Assembly: GCF_001707825.1 (NCBI RefSeq)
Contig: NZ_LYBM01000032.1
Location: forward strand, 1-63,050
Length of the DNA: 63,050 nt
DNA from: Veronia pacifica
GTDB taxonomy: Bacteria > Pseudomonadota > Gammaproteobacteria > Enterobacterales > Vibrionaceae
Direction of reading: 5' to 3'
The position numbers and the translations under genes are program-made. This document shows, in pieces, positions 18,989 to 28,394 of this stretch. The notes below the pieces were generated by a model. The model was not told where the DNA came from and did no database searches. It worked only from the letters and a program-made list of their open reading frames with translations. The stretch's first letter is position 1; each line of letters begins with the position of its first letter.

Positions 18989-19868
18989 GAGTACCATGCA
19001 GGATCAAGCCAGCGGCCTCCGCCGCTTGAGAACCCCAACCCGGACCAAGGTCATCACTGTCACTGGTGGCAAAGGCGGGGTGGGTAAAACCAACATTACC
19101 CTGGGTATGGCAGCTTCGATGGCAAAACTTGGGAAGAAAGTCATGGTACTTGACGCCGACCTTGGTCTTGCCAACGTAGATGTGTTACTTGGGCTGCGTG
19201 TTGGTAAAAATTTATCTCACGTAATGCAAGGTGTGTGTGACCTGAAAGATATTATCGTTGAAGGCCCGCATGGCATGAAGATTGTACCGGCCTCATCAGG
19301 TATGAGAGGTATGACGGAGCTCACTCAGGCCCAACACGCAGGGTTAATCCGTGCATTTGGTACGCTTGATGAAGATGTTGATGTACTGATTGTTGACACA
19401 GCGGCGGGTATATCCGATATGGTTCTCAGCTTTTCCAGAGCCGCTCAGGATGTGTTGATGGTTGTCTGTGATGAGCCCACATCCATTACCGATGCGTATG
19501 CGCTGATAAAGCTTCTAAGCCGCGAACATGGGGTTACTCGGTTCAAAGTTGTCGCCAATATGGTCAGGAGTTACCGGGAAGGGCGAGATTTGTTCACAAA
19601 ATTAACTCGGGTAACAGAAAGATTTTTAAATGCTAATCTAGAATTAGTAGCATGTGTGCCAATTGATGAACGAGTGCGTCAATCTGTCAGGAAGCAAAAA
19701 GTGGTTGTCGATGCGTTTCCTCGCTCGCCTGCTGCACTTGCAATGACAGCTCTGGCTAACAAGGCATTGACCTGGCCTGTTCCGTACAGTCCAAGTGGTC
19801 ACTTAGAGTTTTTTGTTGAGCGTTTGTTGGTGAAAGACGACTCTACGGGGGAATACCTCAGTGAATAG
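18981..19868 (+). CDS. flhG: MinD-like ATPase FlhG (FleN), flagellar number regulator
   Basis: FlhG limits flagellar number by restraining FlhF and the master activator FlrA. The deviant Walker A motif GGKGGVGKTN lies near residue 28, DADLGLANVDVLLG follows, and VDTAAG is Walker B. The N-terminal DQASGLRRL motif is the conserved segment that stimulates FlhF GTPase activity. The start at 18981 gives 295 residues and overlaps flhF by eight bases. An ATG at 18951 has a better GGAG ribosome site and would add ten residues, so the start is uncertain. Confidence 0.94.
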   Translation: MIESTMQDQASGLRRLRTPTRTKVITVTGGKGGVGKTNITLGMAASMAKLGKKVMVLDADLGLANVDVLLGLRVGKNLSHVMQGVCDLKDIIVEGPHGMKIVPASSGMRGMTELTQAQHAGLIRAFGTLDEDVDVLIVDTAAGISDMVLSFSRAAQDVLMVVCDEPTSITDAYALIKLLSREHGVTRFKVVANMVRSYREGRDLFTKLTRVTERFLNANLELVACVPIDERVRQSVRKQKVVVDAFPRSPAALAMTALANKALTWPVPYSPSGHLEFFVERLLVKDDSTGEYLSE

Positions 19869-20583
19869 GGCATTAACCTACAATCGGGCGGGAACAACAC
19901 CGGATTCCCTGATCCAACAGTATTCGTCATTGGTAAAACGCATTGCGCATCATATAATTGCGCGCTTGCCACCCAATGTTCAGGTGGAAGACTTGATTCA
20001 AGCCGGAATGGTTGGTTTGATTGAGGCCAAACAAAATTACGACCCTTCTAAAGGGGCCAGTTTCGAAACATATGCTGGCATTCGTATTCGTGGTGCCATG
20101 TTAGATGACATCCGCAGAGGTGATTGGGTACCGCGATCTGTACACAAGAACAACAGACAAATCAGTGAGGCAATTGCCTCGCTGGAAAGTGAGCTCGGCC
20201 GAGATCCAAAAGACAACGAGATTGCGGAACGGCTTGGAATGTCGATGGCTCAGTACCATCAGGCTCAGAATGACATTAATTGTGGCAGGCTAGTTGGTAT
20301 GGAAGATCTGGGTATGACGGATGAAGTCTACTCGGCTGACGACTCACAAGAAGAAAATTCGACATTTCAGGAAGTATCGGACGGCAGCTTCAAGCACCAT
20401 CTGGCAGACGCCATCCGAAAGCTACCAGAAAGGGAAGCATTGGTACTGTCTCTATACTATGACGAGGAACTTAACCTCAAAGAGATTGGTGCCATCATAG
20501 GGGTTAGCGAATCCCGAGTTTGCCAGATTCAGAATCAGGCAATGCAGCGGTTACGAACCAAGCTATCGGCTTGGTCGAATTAA
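19861..20583 (+). CDS. fliA: Flagellar sigma factor FliA (sigma-28)
   Basis: FliA directs RNA polymerase to late flagellar and motor genes. The 240-residue protein contains region 2 (DLIQAGMVGLIEAKQNYDPSKGASFETYAGIRIRGAMLD), region 3 (GDWVPRSVHKN and the following helices) and region 4 (LNLKEIGAIIGVSESRVCQIQNQAMQRLR). Length and motif order match Vibrio FliA. The start codon is GTG, overlapping the flhG stop by eight bases. No flgM is present in the window. Confidence 0.96.
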   Translation: MNRALTYNRAGTTPDSLIQQYSSLVKRIAHHIIARLPPNVQVEDLIQAGMVGLIEAKQNYDPSKGASFETYAGIRIRGAMLDDIRRGDWVPRSVHKNNRQISEAIASLESELGRDPKDNEIAERLGMSMAQYHQAQNDINCGRLVGMEDLGMTDEVYSADDSQEENSTFQEVSDGSFKHHLADAIRKLPEREALVLSLYYDEELNLKEIGAIIGVSESRVCQIQNQAMQRLRTKLSAWSN

Positions 20584-20610
20584 GTATTAACAACAATAAG
20601 AGACCTCACC

Positions 20611-20623
20611 GGAGGCAACTTTG
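20611..20623 (+). promoter_or_regulatory. Ribosome binding site that decides a TTG start for cheY
   Basis: A perfect GGAGG at 20611-20615 is followed by CAACT and then TTG at 20621. The spacing fits the TTG start. It does not fit the next ATG at 20633, which would be 17 bases away. Confidence 0.75.
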
Positions 20624-21001
20624 AACACAAATATGAAAATCCTCGTTGTTGACGATTTCTCAACAATGCGCCGAATCGTTAAAAATCTTCTTCGTGATCT
20701 GGGGTTTAACAATACTGTTGAGGCCGATGACGGTTTAACCGCTTTACCAATTTTAAAGCAGGGTGGCATTGATTTTGTCGTTACGGACTGGAATATGCCC
20801 GGCATGCAGGGGATTGAGCTTCTCAAGCACATCCGCGCCGACGAAAGCCTTCGTCATTTGCCTGTTTTGATGATCACGGCGGAAGCCAAGCGTGAGCAGA
20901 TTGTTGAAGCGGCGCAAGCAGGCGTTAACGGCTACATCGTTAAACCATTTACTGCTGCTACTTTGAAAGAAAAACTGGATAAGATTTTCGAGCGCATGTA
21001 A
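20621..21001 (+). CDS. cheY: Chemotaxis response regulator CheY
   Basis: CheY-P binds FliM to reverse the motor. This is a 126-residue single receiver domain. It has the acidic pair in VVDDFS, the phospho-acceptor Asp in [12 protein letters not shown], the Thr of MITAEAKRE and the Lys of [14 protein letters not shown]. The TTG start is set by the perfect upstream GGAGG. It closely resembles the CheY of polar Vibrio systems and is the first gene of the cheY-cheZ-cheA-cheB group. Confidence 0.97.
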   Translation: MNTNMKILVVDDFSTMRRIVKNLLRDLGFNNTVEADDGLTALPILKQGGIDFVVTDWNMPGMQGIELLKHIRADESLRHLPVLMITAEAKREQIVEAAQAGVNGYIVKPFTAATLKEKLDKIFERM

Positions 21002-21033
21002 TTCCCTTTCCTGCAGTAAAGGATTGATAGGTA

Positions 21034-21786
21034 ATGATTTCTCTTGACCAAGCTAAAAGTCTGGTCAGTTTACTCGAAGAAGGGAAGCAGGAAGACGCGA
21101 ATGCAATGTTGGCATCGTTAGTCGACGATGCTAGCAATCCGCTCTTCAATGAGGTTGGAAAACTGACACGGCAGTTACACAATTCGTTGACGAATTTCAG
21201 TCTTGATCAACGGGTCAGTGATCTTGCGACTAGCGAGATACCCGACGCGAAGGACAGACTTAATTTTGTAATTGAAAAGACCGAGACGGCAGCAAATCGC
21301 ACAATGGATGCGGTGGAGGCGACGCTTCCAATTGCAGATAATTTATCTACATGTCTCTCTCAGGTACGCCCGCAATGGAATGACTTGATGAATGGGCGCA
21401 TTGAGCTCGAGCACTTTAAGACGCTTTGTCATCAGATGGATGAGCTACTGAGTCAAGTGGAGGGCGATACATCGACTCTCCAGAGTCAACTTCATGAAAT
21501 CCTGATGGCGCAGGACTTTCAGGACCTGACTGGACAAGTTATCCGTCGTGTGATCGATTTGGTTCACGAAGTGGAAAATCAGTTAGTTGAAATCCTGACA
21601 GCATTTGGCATGCATCAGGCTGAAGAAAATAGCGAGCACCCGGCAGATATTGCCGAGTGTGTACACGACAAAGAATCTGCTGTGATGGCTGAGGGACCAA
21701 TCGTTAATGAGCAACAGCGTCAAGAAAAAGCAGTAATGCAGAGTCAAGACGACGTTGACGATTTACTTTCTAGCCTTGGGTTTTAG
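21034..21786 (+). CDS. cheZ: CheY-P phosphatase CheZ
   Basis: CheZ removes phosphate from CheY-P. The 250-residue protein is mostly long helices. It has the catalytic segment around MAQDFQDLTGQVIRRVIDLV, with the catalytic Gln in DLTGQ. The extreme C-terminal peptide DDVDDLLSSLGF is the CheY-docking helix of the family. It lies between cheY and cheA with short gaps, as is usual in Vibrio. Confidence 0.95.
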   Translation: MISLDQAKSLVSLLEEGKQEDANAMLASLVDDASNPLFNEVGKLTRQLHNSLTNFSLDQRVSDLATSEIPDAKDRLNFVIEKTETAANRTMDAVEATLPIADNLSTCLSQVRPQWNDLMNGRIELEHFKTLCHQMDELLSQVEGDTSTLQSQLHEILMAQDFQDLTGQVIRRVIDLVHEVENQLVEILTAFGMHQAEENSEHPADIAECVHDKESAVMAEGPIVNEQQRQEKAVMQSQDDVDDLLSSLGF

Positions 21787-21795
21787 GGGTGAAAT

Positions 21796-23928
21796 ATGAG
21801 TTTTGAAATGGATGAAGAAATCCTGCAAGACTTTCTGATTGAGGCAGGAGAGATACTTGAGCTTCTGTCTGAGCAGTTAGTCGATCTGGAAAAGGCACCT
21901 GAGGATAAAGATCTTCTTAATGCTATCTTCCGGGGCTTCCACACGGTCAAAGGTGGAGCAGGTTTCCTGTCATTGACTGAACTGGTTGAGACCTGTCATG
22001 GTGCGGAGAATATATTCGATAATCTCCGTAATGGTGGCCGCGAACTCACCCCCGAAGTCATGGATATCATTCTGCAGGCGCTGGATACGGTGAACGAGCA
22101 GTTCGCTTGTGTTCAGCAGCATCAAGATATCCCAGCTGCGGACCCCGAACTCATTGCAGCACTTCACAAATACAGCAAACCAGAATCTGAAGACGAAGCA
22201 GAGCCCGTCGTTGAACCTGAGCCAGAGCCGGAACCTGAAGTTACGGCGGATGCAGGCGATGACGCGATCTCTGGTGACTCTGTCGATGAAATCACTGATG
22301 ATGAATTTGATAAGCTGCTTGACCAACTGCACGGCGAGGGGCAGGGTCCTGCTGTTGGCGGAGAGCCAGATGTCGTTGCTGATACCAAGGCAGAGTCGGG
22401 AGACATTACCGACGACGAGTTTGATAAGTTATTAGATGAGTTGCATGGTGCGGGTAATGGTCCTGCCAACGGAGACAATGGTGATAAGCCTGCATCTCCC
22501 CAGTCTTCGACGGTTGAAAGTCCGTCATCGGATGAAATAAGCGATGACGAATTTGAAAAACTGCTCGACGACCTTCATGGTAAAGGTCAGGGACCCAAGG
22601 TTACCGCTTCCGAAGATGATTCCAAAGACGACAAAAAAGCTGAACCTAAGGTAGAGGACAAGCCTAAAGCGGCTCTGAAACCTGAACCAAAACCTGCAGC
22701 CAAACCGCCTGTCGCGGCAGCCAAATCGCCAGCAGTATCTGAAGAGAAAAAAGCGGCCCCTCAAACTGAGCAGACGGTAAGGGTCAATACGTCGACACTC
22801 GATGAAATCATGAATATGGTCGGTGAGTTAGTATTGGCTCGTAACCGACTGGTAAACCTAGCCCAGAACCTCGGCGACGAGAATATGTCTCGCGCAGTGA
22901 CCGAGCTTGATGTCACCACAACAGATCTGCAGAATTCGGTGATGAAAACCCGTATGCAGCCTGTCAAAAAAGTCTTTGGCCGATTCCCTCGCGTTGTTCG
23001 TGACCTCGCCCGTGCTCTGAAAAAAGAAATCGTGCTTGAGATGCGTGGCGAAGAGACAGACCTCGACAAAAACTTGGTTGAGGCTCTCGCTGATCCCATG
23101 GTCCACTTGGTGAGAAACTCTGTTGACCACGGCATTGAAATGCCGGATGTCCGGGAAATGAACGATAAGCCCCGTGTGGGTACGGTGACGCTTTCTGCTT
23201 CTCAGGAAGGTGATCATATCTTGCTAACCATTGAGGATGATGGTGGCGGTATGGACCCTGATAAACTGAGAGACATTGCGGTAAACCGTGGTGTACTTGA
23301 TGCTGATGCGGCTGCACGTTTGACAGATAACGAAGCCTACAACCTCATTTTTGCTCCCGGCTTCTCTACCAAAACCGAGATATCAGATATCTCTGGCCGA
23401 GGTGTTGGGATGGACGTAGTGAAAACGGCGATATCTCAGCTCAACGGGACGATCAATATCGATTCCAAGCTGGGTCGCGGTACACGTATTGAAATTAAGG
23501 TGCCGTTGACGCTCGCCATACTACCAACATTGATGGTCGGTGTGGGCAGCAACCCATTTGCGTTTCCTTTGTCAAATGTCTCGGAAATCATCCCACTTAA
23601 TCTCGATAGAACAAATACAGTAGATGGCCAGTTGACACTAATTGTGCGTGAGCGAGCATTACCTTTGTTCTACTTGCGAGACTGGTTATGTCCATGGGAC
23701 AGGGATGGTAAAGAGCACGGTCACGTTGTCATTATTCAGGTTGGACACCAGCCCGTTGCTTTTGTTGTTGACTCTTTGTTCGGTCAGGAAGAGGTAGTGA
23801 TTAAGCCTCTTGATACCCTGCTACAGGGGACGCCTGGCATGGCGGGTGCAACCATTACAAGTGATGGTCACATCGCCCTGATTCTGGATGTGCCTAACTT
23901 GCTTCAGCGTTATGCTGGTCGGCACTAG
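21796..23928 (+). CDS. cheA: Chemotaxis histidine kinase CheA
   Basis: CheA phosphorylates CheY and CheB in response to receptors. The 710-residue protein has a P1 domain with H49 in [10 protein letters not shown], and P3 dimerisation from about residue 325 ([21 protein letters not shown]). P4 has the N box ([12 protein letters not shown]), G1 (DDGGGMD), F (FAPGFSTK) and G2 (GRGVGMDVV) boxes, and a C-terminal P5 domain follows. Residues about 130-320 contain no recognisable P2 domain. They are acidic and Lys/Pro/Ala-rich and carry three copies of a short motif, DDEF[DE]KLLDxLHG. In Vibrio this interdomain region is known to contain the LID segment that connects CheA to ParC/ParP. Confidence 0.96.
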   Translation: MSFEMDEEILQDFLIEAGEILELLSEQLVDLEKAPEDKDLLNAIFRGFHTVKGGAGFLSLTELVETCHGAENIFDNLRNGGRELTPEVMDIILQALDTVNEQFACVQQHQDIPAADPELIAALHKYSKPESEDEAEPVVEPEPEPEPEVTADAGDDAISGDSVDEITDDEFDKLLDQLHGEGQGPAVGGEPDVVADTKAESGDITDDEFDKLLDELHGAGNGPANGDNGDKPASPQSSTVESPSSDEISDDEFEKLLDDLHGKGQGPKVTASEDDSKDDKKAEPKVEDKPKAALKPEPKPAAKPPVAAAKSPAVSEEKKAAPQTEQTVRVNTSTLDEIMNMVGELVLARNRLVNLAQNLGDENMSRAVTELDVTTTDLQNSVMKTRMQPVKKVFGRFPRVVRDLARALKKEIVLEMRGEETDLDKNLVEALADPMVHLVRNSVDHGIEMPDVREMNDKPRVGTVTLSASQEGDHILLTIEDDGGGMDPDKLRDIAVNRGVLDADAAARLTDNEAYNLIFAPGFSTKTEISDISGRGVGMDVVKTAISQLNGTINIDSKLGRGTRIEIKVPLTLAILPTLMVGVGSNPFAFPLSNVSEIIPLNLDRTNTVDGQLTLIVRERALPLFYLRDWLCPWDRDGKEHGHVVIIQVGHQPVAFVVDSLFGQEEVVIKPLDTLLQGTPGMAGATITSDGHIALILDVPNLLQRYAGRH
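22285..22596 (+). repeat. Three imperfect repeats coding DDEF[DE]KLLDxLHG in CheA
   Basis: Units at 22285-22350, 22399-22464 and 22531-22596 each encode 22 residues of the form [DG][ED]I[TS]DDEF[DE]KLLD followed by xLHGxGxGP. The protein sequence is much better conserved than the DNA, which differs at many third positions. This argues for selection on the peptide rather than a recent duplication. Confidence 0.9.
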
Positions 23929-23942
23929 AAAGAAGGAAACAC

Positions 23943-25079
23943 ATGACACTTAAAGTTTTGGTGGTGGACGATTCAAGCTTTTTCCGCCGCCGAGTCAGTG
24001 AGATTATTAATGGAGACCCTCGCCTCGAAGTAGTTGACTGTGCTGTTAACGGCAAAGAGGCCATTGATAAAACGGTAAAGCTAAAGCCAGACGTCATCAC
24101 AATGGACATCGAGATGCCTGTTATGGACGGTATCACGTCGGTGAGGGAAATTATGCGGCGTCAACCGACGCCCATCCTTATGTTTTCCTCACTCACCCAT
24201 GAGGGAGCCAAAGCAACGTTGGACGCGCTCGATGCGGGCGCTCTGGATTTTTTGCCAAAGAAGTTTGAAGATATTGCCTGTAACCGCGACGAAGCGGTAA
24301 GTCTTCTTCAAAATCGTGTCAAAGAGATTGCCAGAAAAGGAATTTTCCTCCGTCGTTCTCCCGTGTTATCTCCGGCTAAAAGCACAGCAACAACACTGGA
24401 AAAGCCCGACTCTCTAAAAAAACGTCATTCACTGACTGAAAAAATAAAGCAGTCCAAGACTCCGGTACAACGCGCGCCTTCTGTTTTTAAAGCGACCGGA
24501 AAACGTTATCAGTTACTGGCTATTGGCACTTCAACTGGTGGCCCCGTTGCACTGCAGAAAGTGCTGTCTGCGCTACCGGCTAATTTTCCGCTGCCAATAG
24601 TGCTCATTCAGCATATGCCAGCGACGTTTACCGCTGCATTTGCAACCCGTCTTAATGGTTTGTGCAATATCACAGTCAAAGAGGCTGAAGATGGGGAAAT
24701 GATCAGACCAGGAAGTGCATATCTTGCGCCGGGCGGTTTGCAAATGATGATTGATGGACGTCCCGGTTCTTCTCGCATTAAGCTTGTCGATGGTGGTGAG
24801 AGAATGAACTACAAGCCATGTGTGGACATTACATTTGGTTCGGCAGCGAAAACCTACGGCAATGGTGTGCTGTCAATCGTGATGACAGGCATGGGAGCCG
24901 ATGGACGCGAAGGCGCAAGAATGCTTAAATCAGCAGGGTCTACCGTCTGGGCTCAGGATGCGGACTCATGTGTGGTATATGGTATGCCTCAAGCTGTCGC
25001 TAAAGAGGGAATATCTACGGAAGATTTGCCGCTCTCGCGCATTGCGGAGCGAATCAAGGTCGAACTTAATCTGGTATAA
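23943..25079 (+). CDS. cheB: Chemotaxis protein-glutamate methylesterase CheB
   Basis: CheB demethylates and deamidates chemoreceptors when phosphorylated by CheA. The 378-residue protein has a receiver domain at residues 1-120 with the acceptor Asp in [12 protein letters not shown], a basic linker and the esterase domain from about 185. The catalytic triad is visible: Ser in GTSTGGP, His in IQHMPATF and Asp in GMGADGREG. It lies 14 bases after cheA. Confidence 0.96.
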   Translation: MTLKVLVVDDSSFFRRRVSEIINGDPRLEVVDCAVNGKEAIDKTVKLKPDVITMDIEMPVMDGITSVREIMRRQPTPILMFSSLTHEGAKATLDALDAGALDFLPKKFEDIACNRDEAVSLLQNRVKEIARKGIFLRRSPVLSPAKSTATTLEKPDSLKKRHSLTEKIKQSKTPVQRAPSVFKATGKRYQLLAIGTSTGGPVALQKVLSALPANFPLPIVLIQHMPATFTAAFATRLNGLCNITVKEAEDGEMIRPGSAYLAPGGLQMMIDGRPGSSRIKLVDGGERMNYKPCVDITFGSAAKTYGNGVLSIVMTGMGADGREGARMLKSAGSTVWAQDADSCVVYGMPQAVAKEGISTEDLPLSRIAERIKVELNLV

Positions 25080-25088
25080 GGGGCAGGC

Positions 25089-25868
25089 GTGAAAGTCTGG
25101 AGTATTGCTAACCAAAAAGGGGGCGTTGGTAAAACGACCACCACAGTGACACTCGCTGGTTTATTGTGCCAGTCAGGTAAGCGTGTACTCTTAATCGACA
25201 CTGATCCTCATGCATCATTGACGACCTATCTGGGTTTTGACTCTGATGAGTTGCCCGGCTCACTGTTTGATTTATTCCAGCTTCCCCGTATCGACCGAGA
25301 TACGGTGAAGCCTCTCATCCTCTCCACCTCCTACGCCAACATTGATCTGATGCCATCTCACATGTCTTTGGCAACCCTTGACCGGGCGATGGGGAATCGC
25401 GGTGGTATGGGATTGATGTTGAAGAAAGCATTGGCTTGTCTTGCTGAAGAGTACGACTACGCGTTGATCGACTGCCCACCGATTCTCGGGGTAATGATGG
25501 TGAATGCGTTAGCCGCGAGTCATAGGATCATTATTCCGGTACAAACCGAGTTTCTGGCGATGAAAGGGCTCGAGCGAATGATGCGCACGTTGCAGATTAT
25601 GCAAAAATCGCGCGCGTCATCATTCAAAGTCACTATTGTGCCTACTATGTATGACAAGCGCACCCGTGCTTCTCTCGAAACTTTGCAGCAACTTAAAGCC
25701 ATGTATCCGGACAACGTCTGGGCATCTGCAGTACCTATTGATACTAAGTTTAGGGATGCAAGTTTAAAAAGCCTGCCACCCTCTTACTATGCAAAAAACT
25801 GTCGCGGAGTGTTCGCTTATCATACTCTGCTTAGATATTTGGAGCGGTTAGAGCAGGATGAGAAATAA
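25089..25868 (+). CDS. parC: ParA-family ATPase ParC, polar chemotaxis array positioning
   Basis: The 259-residue protein is a Soj/ParA-type ATPase with Walker A KGGVGKTTTT at about residue 10, the DTDPHASLTTYLG switch and DCPPILGVMMVNAL. Located between cheB and the CheW-like parP, it matches Vibrio ParC, which is known to position chemotaxis arrays at the old pole through HubP. It is not a chromosome-partition ParA, because there is no parB next to it. The start codon is GTG with GGGGCAGG upstream, and the end overlaps parP by 11 bases. Confidence 0.9.
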   Translation: MKVWSIANQKGGVGKTTTTVTLAGLLCQSGKRVLLIDTDPHASLTTYLGFDSDELPGSLFDLFQLPRIDRDTVKPLILSTSYANIDLMPSHMSLATLDRAMGNRGGMGLMLKKALACLAEEYDYALIDCPPILGVMMVNALAASHRIIIPVQTEFLAMKGLERMMRTLQIMQKSRASSFKVTIVPTMYDKRTRASLETLQQLKAMYPDNVWASAVPIDTKFRDASLKSLPPSYYAKNCRGVFAYHTLLRYLERLEQDEK

Positions 25869-27015
25869 TCACCCCATGTCCAGTGTTCAGGCACTGGATG
25901 ATTATTTTGAGGCATTGCTGGATGAGTCGGAAGACTCACTACCAGAGGCCCCGGAGTCATCCGACCCTAATCAGCAGGAACTGCCACTTGATGACAGTCC
26001 TGTCGAACCAACCGATGACGCTCAGTCCGAGTATTCTAATCGTGCAGAGCACCTGATACCTGAAAGACGCCAAAAATCCCACCTGGATGCCTTGGTCGCT
26101 GCCTTACCTGAATCTTCTCCTATACTGCCTGAAACTGTTTTCAAGCGAGTGGCTCCCGATTTATCGCATGTTGAGCGTCTACTGAGCCGACTTAATGAGA
26201 CAAATGATGGTCCTCAACTGTTACAGCCAGATAGTGACACTGATGTGCTTATTGCTGATGCAGAGGAAGAGCGTATTGATATTGCGCAGGAGATCACTGC
26301 AGAAAACACTCAGCTTGCCGATACCGAATTAGGGACGGATAGTGATACTGAGATTGCCAGTAGCGTCATTACAAACGTTGTTACTGAGCCAGAGCCACAG
26401 GCCACGTCTCAGACTGAAACGTTGAAATCTGACGATGTGATGACTGAAACCGAGGAGCCAGTATCGGCTGCACAGGATGAAGAAAAGCATCTGGATCAGG
26501 ATGTTCAACCTGAGACGGAGGAAGGCAGTGACAATGGTCATCCTCCGGGATGGAAAAACGTCGACCTTGGCTTCTCATTCGAGGTTCTGTTTTTTGAATG
26601 TCATGGTGTAAAATACGCCGTCCCGTTAGCCCACCTTGGTGGCATCTTGTCGCTGGGTGAATGCAGTCACCTTCTGGGTCGGCCTGACTGGTACATTGGG
26701 TTACAGACAGAGAAAGACCAGAAATTAGACGTTGTTGACTTGGCTAAATGGGTAATGCCCGAAAAAATAACAGATAACTGCCATCGCGATGACTATAGTT
26801 ATATTGTGATCCTAGGGGATAGTATGTGGGGATTAGCGTGCAATACCCTGCTTGGTACGGAAACCCTTGACGGAGAGCAAGTGCAGTGGCGAGAGCAAGC
26901 CGGAAGGCGGCCGTGGTTAGCTGGATTGGTCAAGGAACAAATGTGCGTTTTGATTCACGTCGAAGCGCTTACCGATATGTTTAACCAGGGTATAGATGCC
27001 CGAGCATTGGCTTAA
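25858..27015 (+). CDS. parP: CheW-like array protein ParP
   Basis: The 385-residue protein has an N-terminal segment starting SSVQALDDYFEALLDE, a long acidic, Glu/Asp/Thr-rich disordered region (about residues 20-230), and a C-terminal CheW-like domain (about 240-380, EVLFFECHGVKYAVPLAHLGGI). This architecture, directly after parC, fits Vibrio ParP, whose CheW-like AIF domain integrates into the array and binds CheA while the N-terminus binds ParC. The start at 25858 follows GGAGCGGTTAGAGCAGG. ATG 25876 is possible. Confidence 0.88.
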   Translation: MRNNHPMSSVQALDDYFEALLDESEDSLPEAPESSDPNQQELPLDDSPVEPTDDAQSEYSNRAEHLIPERRQKSHLDALVAALPESSPILPETVFKRVAPDLSHVERLLSRLNETNDGPQLLQPDSDTDVLIADAEEERIDIAQEITAENTQLADTELGTDSDTEIASSVITNVVTEPEPQATSQTETLKSDDVMTETEEPVSAAQDEEKHLDQDVQPETEEGSDNGHPPGWKNVDLGFSFEVLFFECHGVKYAVPLAHLGGILSLGECSHLLGRPDWYIGLQTEKDQKLDVVDLAKWVMPEKITDNCHRDDYSYIVILGDSMWGLACNTLLGTETLDGEQVQWREQAGRRPWLAGLVKEQMCVLIHVEALTDMFNQGIDARALA

Positions 27016-27049
27016 TAGAGCGAAGCACAGCACGTAAAGAGGAAATGAA

Positions 27050-27538
27050 ATGTCTCAGGTAGCTGAATTCCATGAAGAAGAAGTAAAAGACGAGGGCCTG
27101 CAGTGGGTGACCTTCCATCTGGAAGATGAAACCTACGGCATCAATGTCATGCAGGTTAAAGAGGTTCTGCGTTACACAGAGATTGCTCCGGTACCGGGTG
27201 CTCCCGAGTATGTGTTGGGCATCATTAATCTGCGTGGTCAGGTTGTAACGGTTATCGATACTCGCTCCCGATTTGGCCTTGTCCATGGCGAAGTAACTGA
27301 AAATACCCGTATCATTGTTATAGAAACGGAATCTCAGGTTATCGGTATCCTCGTGGATAGCGTGGCTGAAGTTGTAGAACTCCGTGCTTCTGAAGTGGAT
27401 ACTACGCCGAGCGTAGGCACTGACGAAAGTTCGAAGTTTATTTTGGGCGTATGTAACAGAGAAAGTAAGCTGCTCATTCTCGTCGACCTGAATAAGCTTT
27501 TGACAGATGAAGAATGGTCTGAGGTTCAGGGACTCTAA
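27050..27538 (+). CDS. cheW: Chemotaxis coupling protein CheW
   Basis: CheW links CheA to the chemoreceptors. The 162-residue protein is a single CheW domain with WVTFHLEDETYGINVMQVKEVLR, the VLGIINLRGQVVTVIDTRSRFGL core and VDSVAEVVEL. The length is typical. It follows parP by 34 bases with AAAGAGGAAATGAA upstream, and its stop overlaps the next start (TAATG). Confidence 0.97.
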   Translation: MSQVAEFHEEEVKDEGLQWVTFHLEDETYGINVMQVKEVLRYTEIAPVPGAPEYVLGIINLRGQVVTVIDTRSRFGLVHGEVTENTRIIVIETESQVIGILVDSVAEVVELRASEVDTTPSVGTDESSKFILGVCNRESKLLILVDLNKLLTDEEWSEVQGL

Positions 27539-27966
27539 TGCTCGACATTGCATTATTTTGGTTACCCTATGTGTTGCTTATTGTTTCCTGCGTGATATCA
27601 GTGCTGGTGTTACTCCGCAGTCGCAAACATCGGCAAGATATTGAAACCAAAATGCAGGCAATGGAATTGCTTCTCAAAAATAACCGTAAACAACACGATA
27701 ACCTGATGAATCAGTTTAACGAGTTGCGCACGGGAGCGATGGGCATGAGCCGAAAGCTCGCTGATCTGAGCGACCAGTTCGATTCGCTGGTAGAGAAGCA
27801 GAACGAAATAGAAATGTTGGACCCGGATGGGCGTCTCTACAGCCGTGCGACGAAAATGGTTGATTTGGGGGCAGACATTGAAGAATTGATGGAAGAGTGT
27901 GATTTACCCAAAGCGGAAGCTGAATTGCTGATGAATATTCGTCGACAGCAAAGGGCGTCAAGGTAA
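27538..27966 (+). CDS. DUF2802 family membrane-anchored coiled-coil protein
   Basis: The 142-residue protein has one N-terminal membrane helix (about residues 5-25), a long charged coiled coil (about 30-95) and a C-terminal segment with ADIEELMEECDLPKAEAELLMNI. This segment resembles the helix-turn-helix-like end of the DUF2802 family, usually found directly after cheW in polar-flagellated gammaproteobacteria. No function is assigned here. Coupling to cheW by a one-base stop/start overlap suggests a role connected with the array or the motor. Confidence 0.8.
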   Translation: MLDIALFWLPYVLLIVSCVISVLVLLRSRKHRQDIETKMQAMELLLKNNRKQHDNLMNQFNELRTGAMGMSRKLADLSDQFDSLVEKQNEIEMLDPDGRLYSRATKMVDLGADIEELMEECDLPKAEAELLMNIRRQQRASR

Positions 27967-27967
27967 G

Positions 27968-28384
27968 TTACACCTTCTTATTCAACACCTTCCCCTCCCA
28001 TTGTGGAGGGTTTTTTCCATCCAGATACCACGCAAACGCAATCAGTTCTGCAATCACGATGTATAGATTCTCTGGAATGGTTTCACCCACTTCCATATTT
28101 TGCAACCAGCGCACCAGCTCATGATCTTCATGGATCAATTTACCCTCTCTCTTCATGTCCTCGATCAGTTGTTCAGCCCTGTGATCAAACCCTTTTGCTG
28201 CCACTGACGGCGCTCCTTGCCCATCATAGTGAAGTGCGACTGCTGCTTTGATTTTCTGAACGCCTTGCTGTGACCTTGTTTGCTTTGGATCTTGGCTTCC
28301 CATATTTCCGCTAACCAATGAGCTTTTTGAGGCAACGTGACGTGTCACACGACGGGAAAGCTCTTTGTTATTTTCATCTGACAT
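27968..28384 (-). CDS. FlhB C-terminal-domain-like protein (FhlX/EscU-YscU family)
   Basis: The 138-residue soluble protein matches only the cytoplasmic domain of FlhB downstream of the cleavage site: AAVALHYDGQGAPSVAAKGFD, then a helix around AEQLIEDMKREGKLIHED and IPENLYIVIAELIAFAWYL. It has no membrane helices and no NPTH motif. About 50 extra residues precede the domain. Such proteins (FhlX, YlqH in Bacillus) can replace the FlhB C-terminal fragment in some bacteria. It is ten bases downstream of a FliK-like gene. An AAGGACAGAC ribosome site precedes the ATG. Confidence 0.85.
   Translation of the reverse strand: MSDENNKELSRRVTRHVASKSSLVSGNMGSQDPKQTRSQQGVQKIKAAVALHYDGQGAPSVAAKGFDHRAEQLIEDMKREGKLIHEDHELVRWLQNMEVGETIPENLYIVIAELIAFAWYLDGKNPPQWEGKVLNKKV
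27993..28017 (+). terminator. Terminator of the chemotaxis operon, inside the opposite gene
   Basis: CCCTCC and GGAGGG form a 6-bp GC-rich stem with loop CATTGT, followed by TTTTTT. It lies about 27 bases after the DUF2802 gene stop. It also lies within the last codons of the minus-strand FlhB-like gene, where it encodes part of PPQWEGK, so the same bases serve both purposes. Confidence 0.75.
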
Positions 28385-28394
28385 CTGTCTGTCC

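Noticed and set aside
25089-25868. ParC as a chromosome- or plasmid-partition ParA
   Set aside because: There is no parB or parS nearby, and it sits between cheB and the CheW-like parP, which is the known place of the array-positioning ParC.
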